Assembly: GCA_021399435.1 (NCBI GenBank)
Contig: JAJTUP010000176.1
Coordinates: 1-42,076 of the forward strand
Direction of reading: 5' to 3'
Length of the DNA stretch: 42,076 nucleotides
DNA from: Diaporthe sp. PMI_573
Lineage: Eukaryota; Ascomycota; Sordariomycetes; Diaporthales; Diaporthaceae
The translations under genes were made by a program, and so were the position numbers. The notes beneath the pieces are model-generated. The model had not been told where the DNA came from. It did not search any database and was given only the letters and a program-made list of their open reading frames with translations. Below are positions 17,189 through 26,980 of this stretch, piece by piece; within the stretch, counting starts at the first letter, position 1; the number at the start of each line of letters is the position of its first letter.

Positions 17189-20100
17189 CGGATGTCCACA
17201 TTAGCGCGAGTAGGCAACCAATCGAGACAAAACTCGTTCACTCAGACTGTTCAGCTCCAAGTGAATGGTATTGGTTTTGCGGCCACCGCTCTTGTAGACA
17301 CAGGAGCACAAGCCGAGCTCTTGATGAGCCCAGAAGCCGCCCGCAGGGCGAGAAAGCAACTCAGAGCAAAGACGATCCAATTGGATCAACCTTTACAGCT
17401 CCAAGACTACCGTAAGCAACCGGCAGGACGGATTGCTAAGTATATGACGATCACGTTAGAAATCGACGGACGTCGATTCCCAAACCAGAAGTTCTGGATC
17501 ACCGAAACAGGGCATGACGTCTTCATCGGATTGGAATGGTTGGCACGACAGCATGTCCTGCTGGACTGCCATAGAAGAGGGATGGTGTGGCCTGACGACC
17601 TCCCCGCCCTGGCGAAGTACTCGCCAGCTATCCAGCTTCCACCCTGTTGCCGATCCGACGGGTTGATTGACCCAGGGGTCCAGGAAGATGCCGACCGGCG
17701 AGACGCGAAACTGGAGAAAGCCCATAAGCAGTATCAGATCCTGCGCCGCTCCTGGAGAAAAGACGTCCCAAGCCCAAATTTGACCAACAGGGGGCCCGTA
17801 AAAACTACCGAAAACCCCAAAGCGGTAGCAGCCCCCTCGGCCATGGAAGCCGTGGAGGACGAAGCCGTCATCTCCGCACTTGCTACAAGATTAGAGGCAG
17901 ACCCTCGCAGGAAGCGTTGGGAGCACTTACCTCTACCTAAAGAGGTGATCAAATTTGACAGCAGTCAGCTGGATACCAACACTGTGACTCTCGCCGCCCT
18001 GGGCAGCTCGAAGACATTTGACGGCAAGAAGATCCCGTTCCCGGCTGACGAAGACCCGGAACATGTTCAATTTGTGAGAGACCATGTCCCCAAAGCACTA
18101 GCCCACCTGGAAGGGTTCTTCTCAAAGAAAGAAGCCGACACGTTACCGCCACACCGCCCTGAACACGATGTAGTCCTTGAGCTTGAGGGGCCGCTGCCAG
18201 CAACCGGTCCGCCCTCATACCGTACACCAGTCCAGTTCCTGCCATTAGAGAAGGAGACGACAGATAAGCTGCTGAAGCTGGGATTCATTGAGCGCTGTAT
18301 GAGAACAGATGCGGCCCCAGTACTCTTTGTCCCAAAGCCGCATTCCTCAGACCGACGATTCTGCATTGACTACCGCTGGCGCAACCAGTTTCTTAAGAAC
18401 CGCCTTGTCCCAGCGCCTGACCTGAATGGAACGGTCTTTAACTGCCGAAACGCCCGCTGCTTTTCAAAGATTGATATTATCCAGGCCTTCCACCGACTCC
18501 GTATAGCCGTTGGCTCTGAATACCTGACAGCATTCCGCACCCGTCAAGGTACCTTCCAGTGGAAAGTCCTACCCTTTGGTCTAAAGGTTGGCCCAGCCTG
18601 GTGGCAGCAATTTATCAACTCCCAGCTCCACGAACTCCTAGACTTCTGCGCCAGCGCCTATGCTGATGACGTGCTGATCTACTCGGACGGAGATGAACAA
18701 GAACACTGGGAACACTGCGAGGAAGTTATCTACAGGCTGCATAAAGCTGATCTCCAAGGCGACATCAAGAAGTCGCGGTTTAATGTGTCCAAAGTGGACT
18801 ACCTGGGTATTGTGATGGAAGCCGGTGTTGGAATCAGTATCGACCCAGCTAAGATTGAAGCGATCAGCGAGTGGAGGTTTGAAGACCTTACCAGCCGGAC
18901 CGCTATCCGTTCCTTTATAGGTCTGTGCAACTATATTCGAATGTTTACCCACCATGCCAGTGGGATTGCAGAACCGCTGAACCGACTGCTGAAGAAGGAT
19001 GCCCCGTTCGAGATGGGACCTGAGCAGAGAACAGCCTTTGAGGAGATGAAGCAGCTAGCTTGTAAAGCACCGGTGCTCGCCTTCTTCAAACCGGGAGGGC
19101 CAACACGTGTTGAGACCGACGCCTCCCGGAACGCCACCGGGGGTGTTATCTGGCAACAGCAGGATGACGGTACCTGGAAGCCGGTGGGATATGCCTCAAA
19201 GACGATGACTCCTGCGGAGAGAGCATACCCTATCCAGGATCGGGAGCTATTAGCAGTTGTTCAAACCCTCGAGCATTTCTGTCCAGAACTCCAAGGTCAA
19301 AAGTTCTTTGTGGTGACCGATCACCAAGCCCTGCTGTACTTCTCGACCAAGCGCCTCTTATCGACCCGTCAGGTTCGGTGGGCAGACTTCCTGTCTAACT
19401 TTGACATCACATTCGAGTACCGCCCCGGGAAGGAGAATGTCGCAGCCGACGCTCTATCCCGTAAGACAGTCGACCTCCCTACCGTCAAGGCGCGTGAACG
19501 AGAAGAGAGGACCATGGCCCTGATCCCTCAGGGAAGACTCTCGCCCACAGCCCAGCCTGCCGAGCAAGTGGAAACAGTTCCGGACCGCGAAGTGATTGCC
19601 GCGGCTGGCCTTGCCGACCACGCCGATATCCCTCAGGGCGCAGACCTAGTCGACCTTATCAAGCGGGAAAACCAAGTCCAAGGCCTTGGTTTGAGGGACG
19701 GACGTCTTTGGGTGCCAGAGAAGACAACAGATAGCAGCATCTATCTGCAGACAGCCCTGATCCGAGAAGCACATGTCCCGAAGATCTTTGCGCACCCAGG
19801 CCAGAACAAGGTTATCAAAATGCTGGAACGAGAATACTACTGGCCACAGCTGAAGCAGTCAGTACGCAGGTATATCCGCAACTGTCATGAGTGCCGACGG
19901 AACAAGATCCCTCGAGACAAGACACCAGGGCTACTTCACCCACTGCCAGTACCGGGAGAAGTCTGGGAACATGTTGTCGTTGACGGCAAAACAATGCCCA
20001 AGGACCGGTTTGGGTACGATTACGTATGGGGTTTTGTTTGCAAGCTAAGCAGACTCCTGGCCACACTTCCGGGGAAGAAGACCGATACAGCGGAGACACT

Positions 20101-21160
20101 GGCCACGAGATACTATCGCTATCTGTACCGTTTCCTAGGGTTGCCGACGACCTGGATCAGTGATAATGCCGGACCTTTTGTCTCAGCCTTTCTCGCAAAG
20201 CTGAACGAGCTAACGGGAACAAAGCATCGGCACGGGAGCACCTACCACCCCCAGACTCAAGGTGCGATCGAGCTCACGAACCAGGAGCTGGACCAGCGGC
20301 TACGGTTTTACATCGACAAGTACCAAGACGATTGGAGCGTACATCTGCCAGCCCTTGATTTCGCGCACAACTCGTCGTGGCACTCCGCAATCGATATGTC
20401 ACCACTAAAGGTCATGCTAGGCAAGGACATACGGAACCCGTTGTCTTTAGACCCAAGCACAGCAGAGGCAACAGCAGGACCAGCCGAGAGGGCCCTTAAG
20501 CTGGTCAGACAGACCAAGGAGGTGCAGGAACTCGCCCGCCGTGCCGCCGCCAGCACGCAGGAGAAACAGAAGGCCCAGGCAAACAAGAAGCGTCGCCCGG
20601 TGAACTTTAAGGTTCACGACAAGGTCTTCCTGCGAAAGAAGGGATTCTCAACACAGACTCCAACCACCCGCCTCGACTCGCAGTTCGTAGGCCCCTTTGA
20701 GATTCTAGAGGAAAGAGGCCACAGTTACGTCCTCGACCTTCCAGCTTCGTATAAGATGCCCAACCTGTTCCACGCCGACCGGCTCAGGAAGGCCGACGAC
20801 GACCCGTTGCCACAGCAGGTCCAGGTACCACCCCCGCCAGAAGAAATCAATGGCGAACCAGAGTTCGAGGTCGAACAAATCAAACAGAGCCGACTCCACG
20901 GCCGCAACAGAGAACTGCAGTACCAGGTGGCCTGGCGAGGATGCGACCCTGACGACACTTGGTACCCTGCCGAGAACTTCAAGAACGCGGCAATAGCCCT
21001 AGAGACCTTCCATCGAGAACACCCAGAAGCACCCGGTCCACCGCTACGACTGCAAAAATGGATTTGGTCTGCAGCAGCAGACGAGGAAGACGACGACCAC
21101 CCGGACGATAACAGGGCAGAAAAGACAGGCAAGCAAAGCAGGTCTAGACGGCATACATAA
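17183..21160 (+). CDS. pol: Pol polyprotein: protease, RT, RNase H, integrase, chromodomain
   Basis: The open frame starts at 17120 without an ATG and is probably made as Gag-Pol by -1 frameshifting. The first ATG, at 17183, gives 1325 aa. Domains by residue from that ATG: aspartic protease VDTGAQ (about 38-43); reverse transcriptase with FCIDYR, FSKIDIIQAFHRL and the active site YADD (about 493-496); RNase H with VETDAS (about 643); integrase HHCC zinc finger (about 863-905) and D,D(35)E core (Asp about 933, Asp about 993 in ISDNAGPF, Glu about 1029). A chromodomain follows at about 1226-1280 (EVEQIKQSRLHGRN to DDTWYPAENF). All catalytic residues are present and there are no stops. The chromodomain suggests targeting of integration to marked chromatin. 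Confidence 0.96.
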   Translation: MARMSTLARVGNQSRQNSFTQTVQLQVNGIGFAATALVDTGAQAELLMSPEAARRARKQLRAKTIQLDQPLQLQDYRKQPAGRIAKYMTITLEIDGRRFPNQKFWITETGHDVFIGLEWLARQHVLLDCHRRGMVWPDDLPALAKYSPAIQLPPCCRSDGLIDPGVQEDADRRDAKLEKAHKQYQILRRSWRKDVPSPNLTNRGPVKTTENPKAVAAPSAMEAVEDEAVISALATRLEADPRRKRWEHLPLPKEVIKFDSSQLDTNTVTLAALGSSKTFDGKKIPFPADEDPEHVQFVRDHVPKALAHLEGFFSKKEADTLPPHRPEHDVVLELEGPLPATGPPSYRTPVQFLPLEKETTDKLLKLGFIERCMRTDAAPVLFVPKPHSSDRRFCIDYRWRNQFLKNRLVPAPDLNGTVFNCRNARCFSKIDIIQAFHRLRIAVGSEYLTAFRTRQGTFQWKVLPFGLKVGPAWWQQFINSQLHELLDFCASAYADDVLIYSDGDEQEHWEHCEEVIYRLHKADLQGDIKKSRFNVSKVDYLGIVMEAGVGISIDPAKIEAISEWRFEDLTSRTAIRSFIGLCNYIRMFTHHASGIAEPLNRLLKKDAPFEMGPEQRTAFEEMKQLACKAPVLAFFKPGGPTRVETDASRNATGGVIWQQQDDGTWKPVGYASKTMTPAERAYPIQDRELLAVVQTLEHFCPELQGQKFFVVTDHQALLYFSTKRLLSTRQVRWADFLSNFDITFEYRPGKENVAADALSRKTVDLPTVKAREREERTMALIPQGRLSPTAQPAEQVETVPDREVIAAAGLADHADIPQGADLVDLIKRENQVQGLGLRDGRLWVPEKTTDSSIYLQTALIREAHVPKIFAHPGQNKVIKMLEREYYWPQLKQSVRRYIRNCHECRRNKIPRDKTPGLLHPLPVPGEVWEHVVVDGKTMPKDRFGYDYVWGFVCKLSRLLATLPGKKTDTAETLATRYYRYLYRFLGLPTTWISDNAGPFVSAFLAKLNELTGTKHRHGSTYHPQTQGAIELTNQELDQRLRFYIDKYQDDWSVHLPALDFAHNSSWHSAIDMSPLKVMLGKDIRNPLSLDPSTAEATAGPAERALKLVRQTKEVQELARRAAASTQEKQKAQANKKRRPVNFKVHDKVFLRKKGFSTQTPTTRLDSQFVGPFEILEERGHSYVLDLPASYKMPNLFHADRLRKADDDPLPQQVQVPPPPEEINGEPEFEVEQIKQSRLHGRNRELQYQVAWRGCDPDDTWYPAENFKNAAIALETFHREHPEAPGPPLRLQKWIWSAAADEEDDDHPDDNRAEKTGKQSRSRRHT

Positions 21161-21198
21161 CGTCACTAGCTACGCGAAACCGTCCCGGTGTCTGCGTT

Positions 21199-21212
21199 TT
21201 GGAGGGGGGTAG
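21199..21212 (+). other. Polypurine tract
   Basis: Purine-rich GGAGGGGGGTAG directly before the 3' LTR at 21213, the expected plus-strand primer site. Confidence 0.75.
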
Positions 21213-21416
21213 TGTGACGGCAGCCACGGTAGGCAAGCCACCTAGCCGTCACAAGGACCCTAACCCTTAGCCCCACAGTCGCGTCAAGACTTCGCGAGCC
21301 AGAGGACCGCCAGAAGCTCCGCTCCCCCCTTTTCTTCTCCTCTCCTCAGCTTAGAATATTCGTTGATAGCGCCAATACACCCAGCTCCCATGCTGCATCT
21401 CGTGCTGGCCGTGACA
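21213..21416 (+). repeat. 3' LTR
   Basis: 204 bp, apparently identical to 15440-15643. The target duplication CTTCT follows at 21417-21421. Confidence 0.96.
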
Positions 21417-24400
21417 CTTCTGTTATTATGTCCCCGGGAGGTAGGGGGCATGACAAGAAGAGGCGGAAAAGTACTAGCAGGCACGAAAAGAGCTCCGATT
21501 TGTCAAGGCCAATTATTGTTATATACCTAGGTGGGTATAGAAAATGATAAAGCATCATCGGGCTACATATACTACATCCTAGGAAGCCACCCCCCTCTCC
21601 CTAACACACTAATTAAATACAACATATCTATATCTTTCTAATTCTAGTATTATATATTAAATATCTAAGTAGTTTCGTTTTTTAATTCATATATATACTC
21701 CATAATCTGAAGGGTAGTGCCTTCAGCAGTGGGTTCATCGGCAGGGTCGCAGTAGGGTGCACTGTGTAACGGCCAGTAATATCCAGCATGGAAGCTGTTG
21801 TATTGGCACTACGTACGAAGATTCTAAGCTTGAGGAGGGGAGAAGAAAGAAAAGAAACTCGCGATGTGCGACGCGTTGGAGAAGTTTAATAACCGTGGTC
21901 CGTGCCTGTCGCAGGTGCCAGCCCCCCCTGCCAGCACCTTGTGGTGGTGTCAGCCCGTCTAGTGGTGACAACCGCCACACACTGAGGCGAATTGGGACGG
22001 TTGAGAATGGTCTGGACAACTTTGTATTGAATTTGAGTGGGCTTCTGTCAGCCCTTCTCACAGTCCCTCCGACATCGTCTCACCCGCGGGCACGCGTGGG
22101 TTGGCTCTGGTACAAGAATGGCGAGGCCGGAAATTTCGCCCTTCAGACCCACCATCTTTGGGTTATAATAACCAGCCAACCCTAACCCTGACAGTAACCA
22201 AACTAAGTACAGATAAACTTCAGAAATCAGGCTTTCTAAAGAACTAGGTTACAGACTTTTTGGGTAAGAAATAAGGGGAATGCAGAGGTACGAAGTTAGG
22301 GTCTTAAACAGCCCAAAAAATCGACTCACGGCCACCAAACTCATCACCGTTGGGGCTGGGTTTTAGCATCGTGAGGGAAATCGTGGGTTTTACAAGATAG
22401 TATCTGAGCTATCCTGATTGGGCTGGAGAAAAATCTGCTCGTTCCTCTACCGTCTCTCTAAATGAATATTCAGCACCCCTCATGGTTCCTACGCTCTGAT
22501 AAACTAAACCGATATTCGGAAATACCACCGACCGCGTCGTTGGATTACCAGGGAATGAATCCCAGTTTGGTAGCTTATCGGGAGCGGTGGGGAAAGTTCC
22601 AAATGTGTCGAGTTGGGTCCCTAATGCCCGAGTTGTACAGGGGGTGACCGATGATTGAGTCGCCAAGGCTGACGATGTGCCGCAGACGAGCGAGCATGCC
22701 GCAAGTGTACTTCCAAACTCTGTTATAGGCCTTGATTGCTGGTTGAAGTCCTTTTGTAAGACGTGACAGGCTGCAATATCTAACCGAGAGCCGATGCCAG
22801 CATCATTCGCACGCTACCAGTCTGTAAGACAGTCTTCAAATGCAGCAAGCGAATGACCTGTATGAATGGCGTCCCTATTGTTGTTTCTATCAAGCTCACT
22901 TGTTGTAGTCTTAGTGTCCCCCGAAACTATTTTCCCACTGTGAGTACCAAGTCTCACAGAGTGGATGGCTTTAAGCCTACATAGAGAGGTGATTGTCCTA
23001 TAGGAGTCAAACAGAAATATTACCCGATATAGGTCGTTACATTTCTCTAAATCAGACTTTCTTAAACGCCTCGTCTGCATTTGGGACTTTGTGACTCGTT
23101 AATCTTGTTAGGCCTCTGGATCATCGTCGCTTTGAAACATAGTATCTTCGCCCTATAATAACTGGAGGGTCGGCCGATGGTCTCAAAACGCGGAATAGCA
23201 GCGACTACACCTGTAGGCTTCAAAGAAATGCCTCAAAGCAATACTAGCGGTAAAGATGTTCTCTGGGGGCGCATTAGTCGCCGTTGCGCAGCGAACAAAA
23301 TGCTGGTATGAGAACTCGCTTTAGTCTGGGAATTGACCACCCTGGTTCAATGCATGATTCTCACGGCTTGGTTCCATATTTCTCTAGATTTCATCTGTAA
23401 TACGGACAGGCAAAATTAGCCGATGATTTCTTGTCTTTTTTATCACTACCTGCATAGGCATTCCACGGTGCTCAGATTCTTCGAGTTGGCGGTTAATAAC
23501 CCACCAGGAGAGTAAGTCCATTGTGGCGAGTCGCGTAGCTCGAGTCGTGTAACTTGTTGGTTTTTATTTGATTTCCTTCTTTGACATCCCATTGTTCCTG
23601 GACGTGGCCAAGCTTTCCGTTGGTGTGAGGGGGACTTGGACTCCAACTCCAGGAATCCATTTAGCGGTAAATTGACGCCGTGGTTGACGCAATGGAAAGC
23701 GACTTCAGGATAGAGGATAGACATATTTTATTAGATCCGCTGCCATTGCCTGAACCTTTCATATTAAAATTCTGGAAGGGCGTCGTATTTGACCAAGTTG
23801 TCGGACAGGCGGCGTTATCTGCTAAGCTTATAGGGTAGTTGAACGGATCAACCACGTTGCCGCTGATGGTGTAAGGACGATAGAGGTGGGTGGCAAGATA
23901 CTATTCTAAGTGCCTCTATCGCTAAAAGTATCGGACGGTATGCATGCTTTATTGGGATGTTGACAGCCGACGCGGGAGGCCGTGGATAAAACCCAGGGTC
24001 TTTTGCACTCAAGGAAGCCGATCAGAGATTACAGCATGAGATTACACGTCCAATCCACTCAATTTAAAGACCTGGCATAGACTTTGATGCCCAGCACGGG
24101 CACCTCCAGAGAGAAATGGGATAAGTTGGAAATAGAAGGCAGTCAACCTTCAGTCAGCGTGAATTTAAGAACTGTAGGGCGGTTAGTTTTAACGTGCTTT
24201 GTTATCATCTGACTTGGTGGAACTACAGCTACATTTGGTATCTAATCATGGGCGATTGAATGGGTGCGTTATTGCACAGTTGCGCATTCTCGCCTCTGTT
24301 GTCGTTATCAATTGGCCTTCCCACTCAGCCTATCCCGAGCCCATGCAGCTCAGTCAGCCAGCTTACTACATTGGCTAAAAAAATAAAAGCGAAAAGAATG

Positions 24401-24544
24401 AAAAGGGAAAATGTCTAGGTAGTTTTTATTCTGCAAAGTAACAGATTTGGTATCCACAAACTCTGCTCCCAAAGGTATGCGCCTAACGCCAAGGGTACAG
24501 GGGACTCAATTTTTCAGCTCGGGAGGGGGTACAATGGAATGCCT
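21417..24544. other. Three-kilobase stretch without a supported gene
   Basis: AT-rich sequence follows the 3' LTR to about 21720. An interspersed repeat lies at 22013-22165 (listed separately). A minus-strand frame around 23855-23661 is open and unrecognised, possibly a gene scrap. The rest carries no motif I can name. The end, 24300-24540, is the downstream side of the minus-strand regulator gene. Confidence 0.45.
22013..22165 (+). repeat. Interspersed repeat, copy 1
   Basis: About 150 bp that also occur at 41746-41897 in the same orientation. The two differ by about 7 transitions, 1 transversion and 1 indel. Similarity extends weakly upstream (GAGGC...GGGACG at 21984 and 41717). Telomere-like CCCTAACCCT follows at about 22181. 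It is probably part of an LTR or small transposon; its ends are not clear. Confidence 0.8.
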
Positions 24545-26191
24545 CTATGCCAATAGAGGAAGGACAGGCCATATGACATCTTGGTATCCATGCTGAAAAA
24601 TATTTTGCATGACCCTCGCAGGTATCCAGTCGTCCGCACCTTTACCTCCGTCCATGTCCACTTCTAGAACACTGCATGCTGTTTGGACAGGAAAAGATGC
24701 GGAAGCGATTCCGAAGAATTTCATCTTGTCTTGCATCAGAAACTCGACACTCAATAGGATCCAATTCGCCATGTCTCCCAGTTTCTGGGAGACGTGGTCA
24801 CTCTCTGGTCTGTGGCCGTCCACCTCGATCAGCATATCCATCAAACTCGGATACTTGGCTCTTAACTGCCTGATTTGAGTAACGCATAAGACCCAAAAGG
24901 CCCAATAGTGTGTAAGACAATTGGCCATTGAGATGCTCGGGAACCAGAGACAATGTCCGTCGCCTATTTTGGACACCTGCCACCACGAACACGGGTTCGA
25001 AGTGGCTAAAGTCCGATGATACCACATATCGAGAACATCAAGCATTTTAATAAATTGAAATAGCGAGTCTTGTGCAATTGCCTCCATTTGACTGGGCGAT
25101 CCACCTTTGGAATTATCCAGTCTTTCGAGAAGTGATGGCAGTATGCTGGCATCATTCATAAGTGCTTGAAGAGGCGTTGTGGGGATGATGCGGAATGGCT
25201 CGTTCTTCCATTCATCGCTGGAGAGGAAGCTGGATGTCCGGGTTTGGAAGGAATCAATAATCTGCCGAATCCGTGAGAAGAAGTCATAGAAACAGGAAAG
25301 GACACGGACGAGAAGCGGGCGAAATCCGACAAAAAGTTTGTGGGAAATGCCGGATTTGTAAAATTGCGGTCTATGCAGCTGAATCAAGTCACTGATTCCT
25401 TTTCCATGCACGGCGTAGCCAGCATGTGCGCTAGGTACCATCATCTAGCGAGTATTAGCATGCACCCATGTGTAGAATTAGATAAATAGGGCATAACCTC
25501 TGAGAGATATAAGCACATCATGGTTGCAGCGAGAGCGTTGAAAGATGAGGGGGTATAATGTCGGATTGTATCTCGTAAAGCGTGTAGCGCCCCGCATTGT
25601 GCTTCCAATGCATCGGGTACTGGTGCCCGGCCATCAGATCCTCTGGCAACTATGGAGACGCCCAGGGCTTTGATAGCCAGCGAAAGCAGGTGCTGATGCT
25701 CGTCTTTTGGATCAACGATGGCAGCACTTCGATCCAGGAGCCGCATATTCGTGATTGTGATACGGCTGGATTGCTTGATGATAATACAAGCTCGCTTTCT
25801 GGAACAAAATTCTGAGCGCACAATGAAATGATGTCGCTCAATGGCCAACTTAGCGTGCGGCCAATAGTGGTTGGGCTTTGGCCGATGATGGGTTGAGCAG
25901 AAGTACGAGATTTCTTGGCGGGCTTATGCCGTTTTGTAGTCGAGTTTCCCTTCCGTTCTGAGGCTGGCGGTCTTGGCGTCAGGGGATCACGAAAGATCAA
26001 ATCAGTTTGATATCCCGGGCATTCACGCCCTCGGAGGGAGCATTGGGAACAGGCAGGGCGTTTGCCATCGCACTAAGAAGCGTCAACAGGGCAAATTCAA
26101 GTCGCGGAAATAAAAGCCCAATTGAGCAACAACTTACGCCAAGCTTCCGAGTCCTACAATTGTCACACACGGTCGTTTTTCGCACCTTCAT
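24545..26191 (-). pseudogene. Zn2Cys6 transcription factor with one frameshift
   Basis: Exon 1 (26191-26138) ends at KLG. A 65-nt GT-AG intron (26137-26073) interrupts the zinc cluster. After splicing, the cluster is complete, with six Cys spaced 2, 6, 6, 2, 6 (CDNCRTRKLGC then CSQCSLRGREC). Exon 2 (26072-25498) runs through ISLCAQNFVPE and ICGSWIEVLP, which match the DUF3468/Fungal_trans_2 type. The family pattern then continues in the neighbouring frame (HLLSLAIKALGVSI). Exon 2 is 575 nt, one short of a multiple of three, so a single-base deletion at about 25690-25735 fits. A second intron (25497-25445, branch GCTAAT) joins YLSE to MMVPSAHAGY, and exon 3 runs to a stop at 24545. Unrepaired, the product would end at about 158 aa. 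A sequencing error is the alternative explanation. Confidence 0.8.
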
Positions 26192-26850
26192 TTTAATCTG
26201 GCGTTACCCTGATGGGAAAGAAAGTCCTGAACATCCCCAGCACGAGACTCTGATTCAAGCGGGTAAATACTGTGCAGGAGATTTGCATGCTTATATCCGT
26301 CCTTCGCAAATCGGCTTTCAGGAGCGAAGCCGACGCTACGAAGTCGCTTCACGCTGAGGCGCTTGACCGATTTAGGAATTATTAATCGCCAAGACTTGCT
26401 TGCTCCACATGAAGCTGCAGGTGTTAGACTCAAAGCGGACTAATGGATTTCGCCCGGAAAGCTCGTATAATCTTATATGTTAGCTGTGAATAGCTTCATC
26501 TTTATCAAACAGTGATGGATTTGTGGGAACAGCTTTTTTGACGATAGAATCTCTCTTGTTCCTCTTCTATCTAGCTGGAAGATAGCTAGCTATTTATCCC
26601 TCGAGGTCAGTCTGATCCCGGAGGCTTTGGTCCGGCGACTCCGTCGCAGACCGGGGATCCGGCCGGAGCCAGGTATCCGGGGGACTAGTTGAACCTACGT
26701 TGGCAAGATCCACACCTCCAAGAACAGCCTATCCAATCTTTCTGACCTGTTCGTCTGACAATCCTGTTATGGTCCGCGAGACGAACTTGAATCTCAACCT
26801 TACTCAATTTGGTTAGTTTTATGCTTAGGCCATGCGGCTCTTCGCACGCC
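26192..26850. other. Intergenic, no gene
   Basis: Nothing coding recognised. A GC-rich hairpin-capable segment rich in CCGG/CGG lies at about 26620-26690 (GGTCCGGCGAC opposite GTCGCAGACC), perhaps a regulatory site. Confidence 0.4.
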
Positions 26851-26980
26851 GTGCGATATGATATTACGATACGATATTGCTTAAATACAGTGTAATACCG
26901 TATGCCGTGCAGTGCACCGAATTCCTAAACAATCCAGTGCAGTGTGGGGTTGAAAAAATATCGTATACGGTATTTTGCAC
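26851..26980. mobile_element. Possible MITE-like insertion at the 5' end of the MFS gene
   Basis: The segment starts GTGCGATATGATATTACG and ends in the imperfect inverse, ATACGGTATTTTGCAC. The arms share GTGC and TACGATATT. The interior has further copies of a TACCGTAT-like motif. No clear target duplication was found, so this remains tentative. Confidence 0.35.

Larger units (their letters stand above)
15440..21416 (+). mobile_element. Complete Ty3/gypsy LTR retrotransposon of the chromovirus group (5977 bp)
   Basis: Two 204-bp LTRs (15440-15643 and 21213-21416) start TG and end CA. On reading they are identical. The 5-bp sequence CTTCT directly flanks both sides (15435-15439 and 21417-21421). 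Inside, in order: a self-complementary primer-binding site, gag with a CCHC knuckle, a -1 frameshift signal, and pol with protease, reverse transcriptase, RNase H, integrase and a C-terminal chromodomain, then a purine-rich tract before the 3' LTR. The PR-RT-RH-IN order defines Ty3/gypsy and the chromodomain defines chromoviruses. Identical LTRs imply a very recent insertion. The one possible defect is an amber codon near the start of the gag frame. Confidence 0.97.

Noticed and set aside
15440..21416. RIP damage in the retroelement
   Set aside because: LTRs are apparently identical and pol has no stops, so no RIP signature is visible.
21765..22193. A solo LTR bounded by TGTAACGG and CCTGACA
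   Set aside because: Flanking 5-mers (CACTG and GTAAC) do not match, so the ends are not supported.
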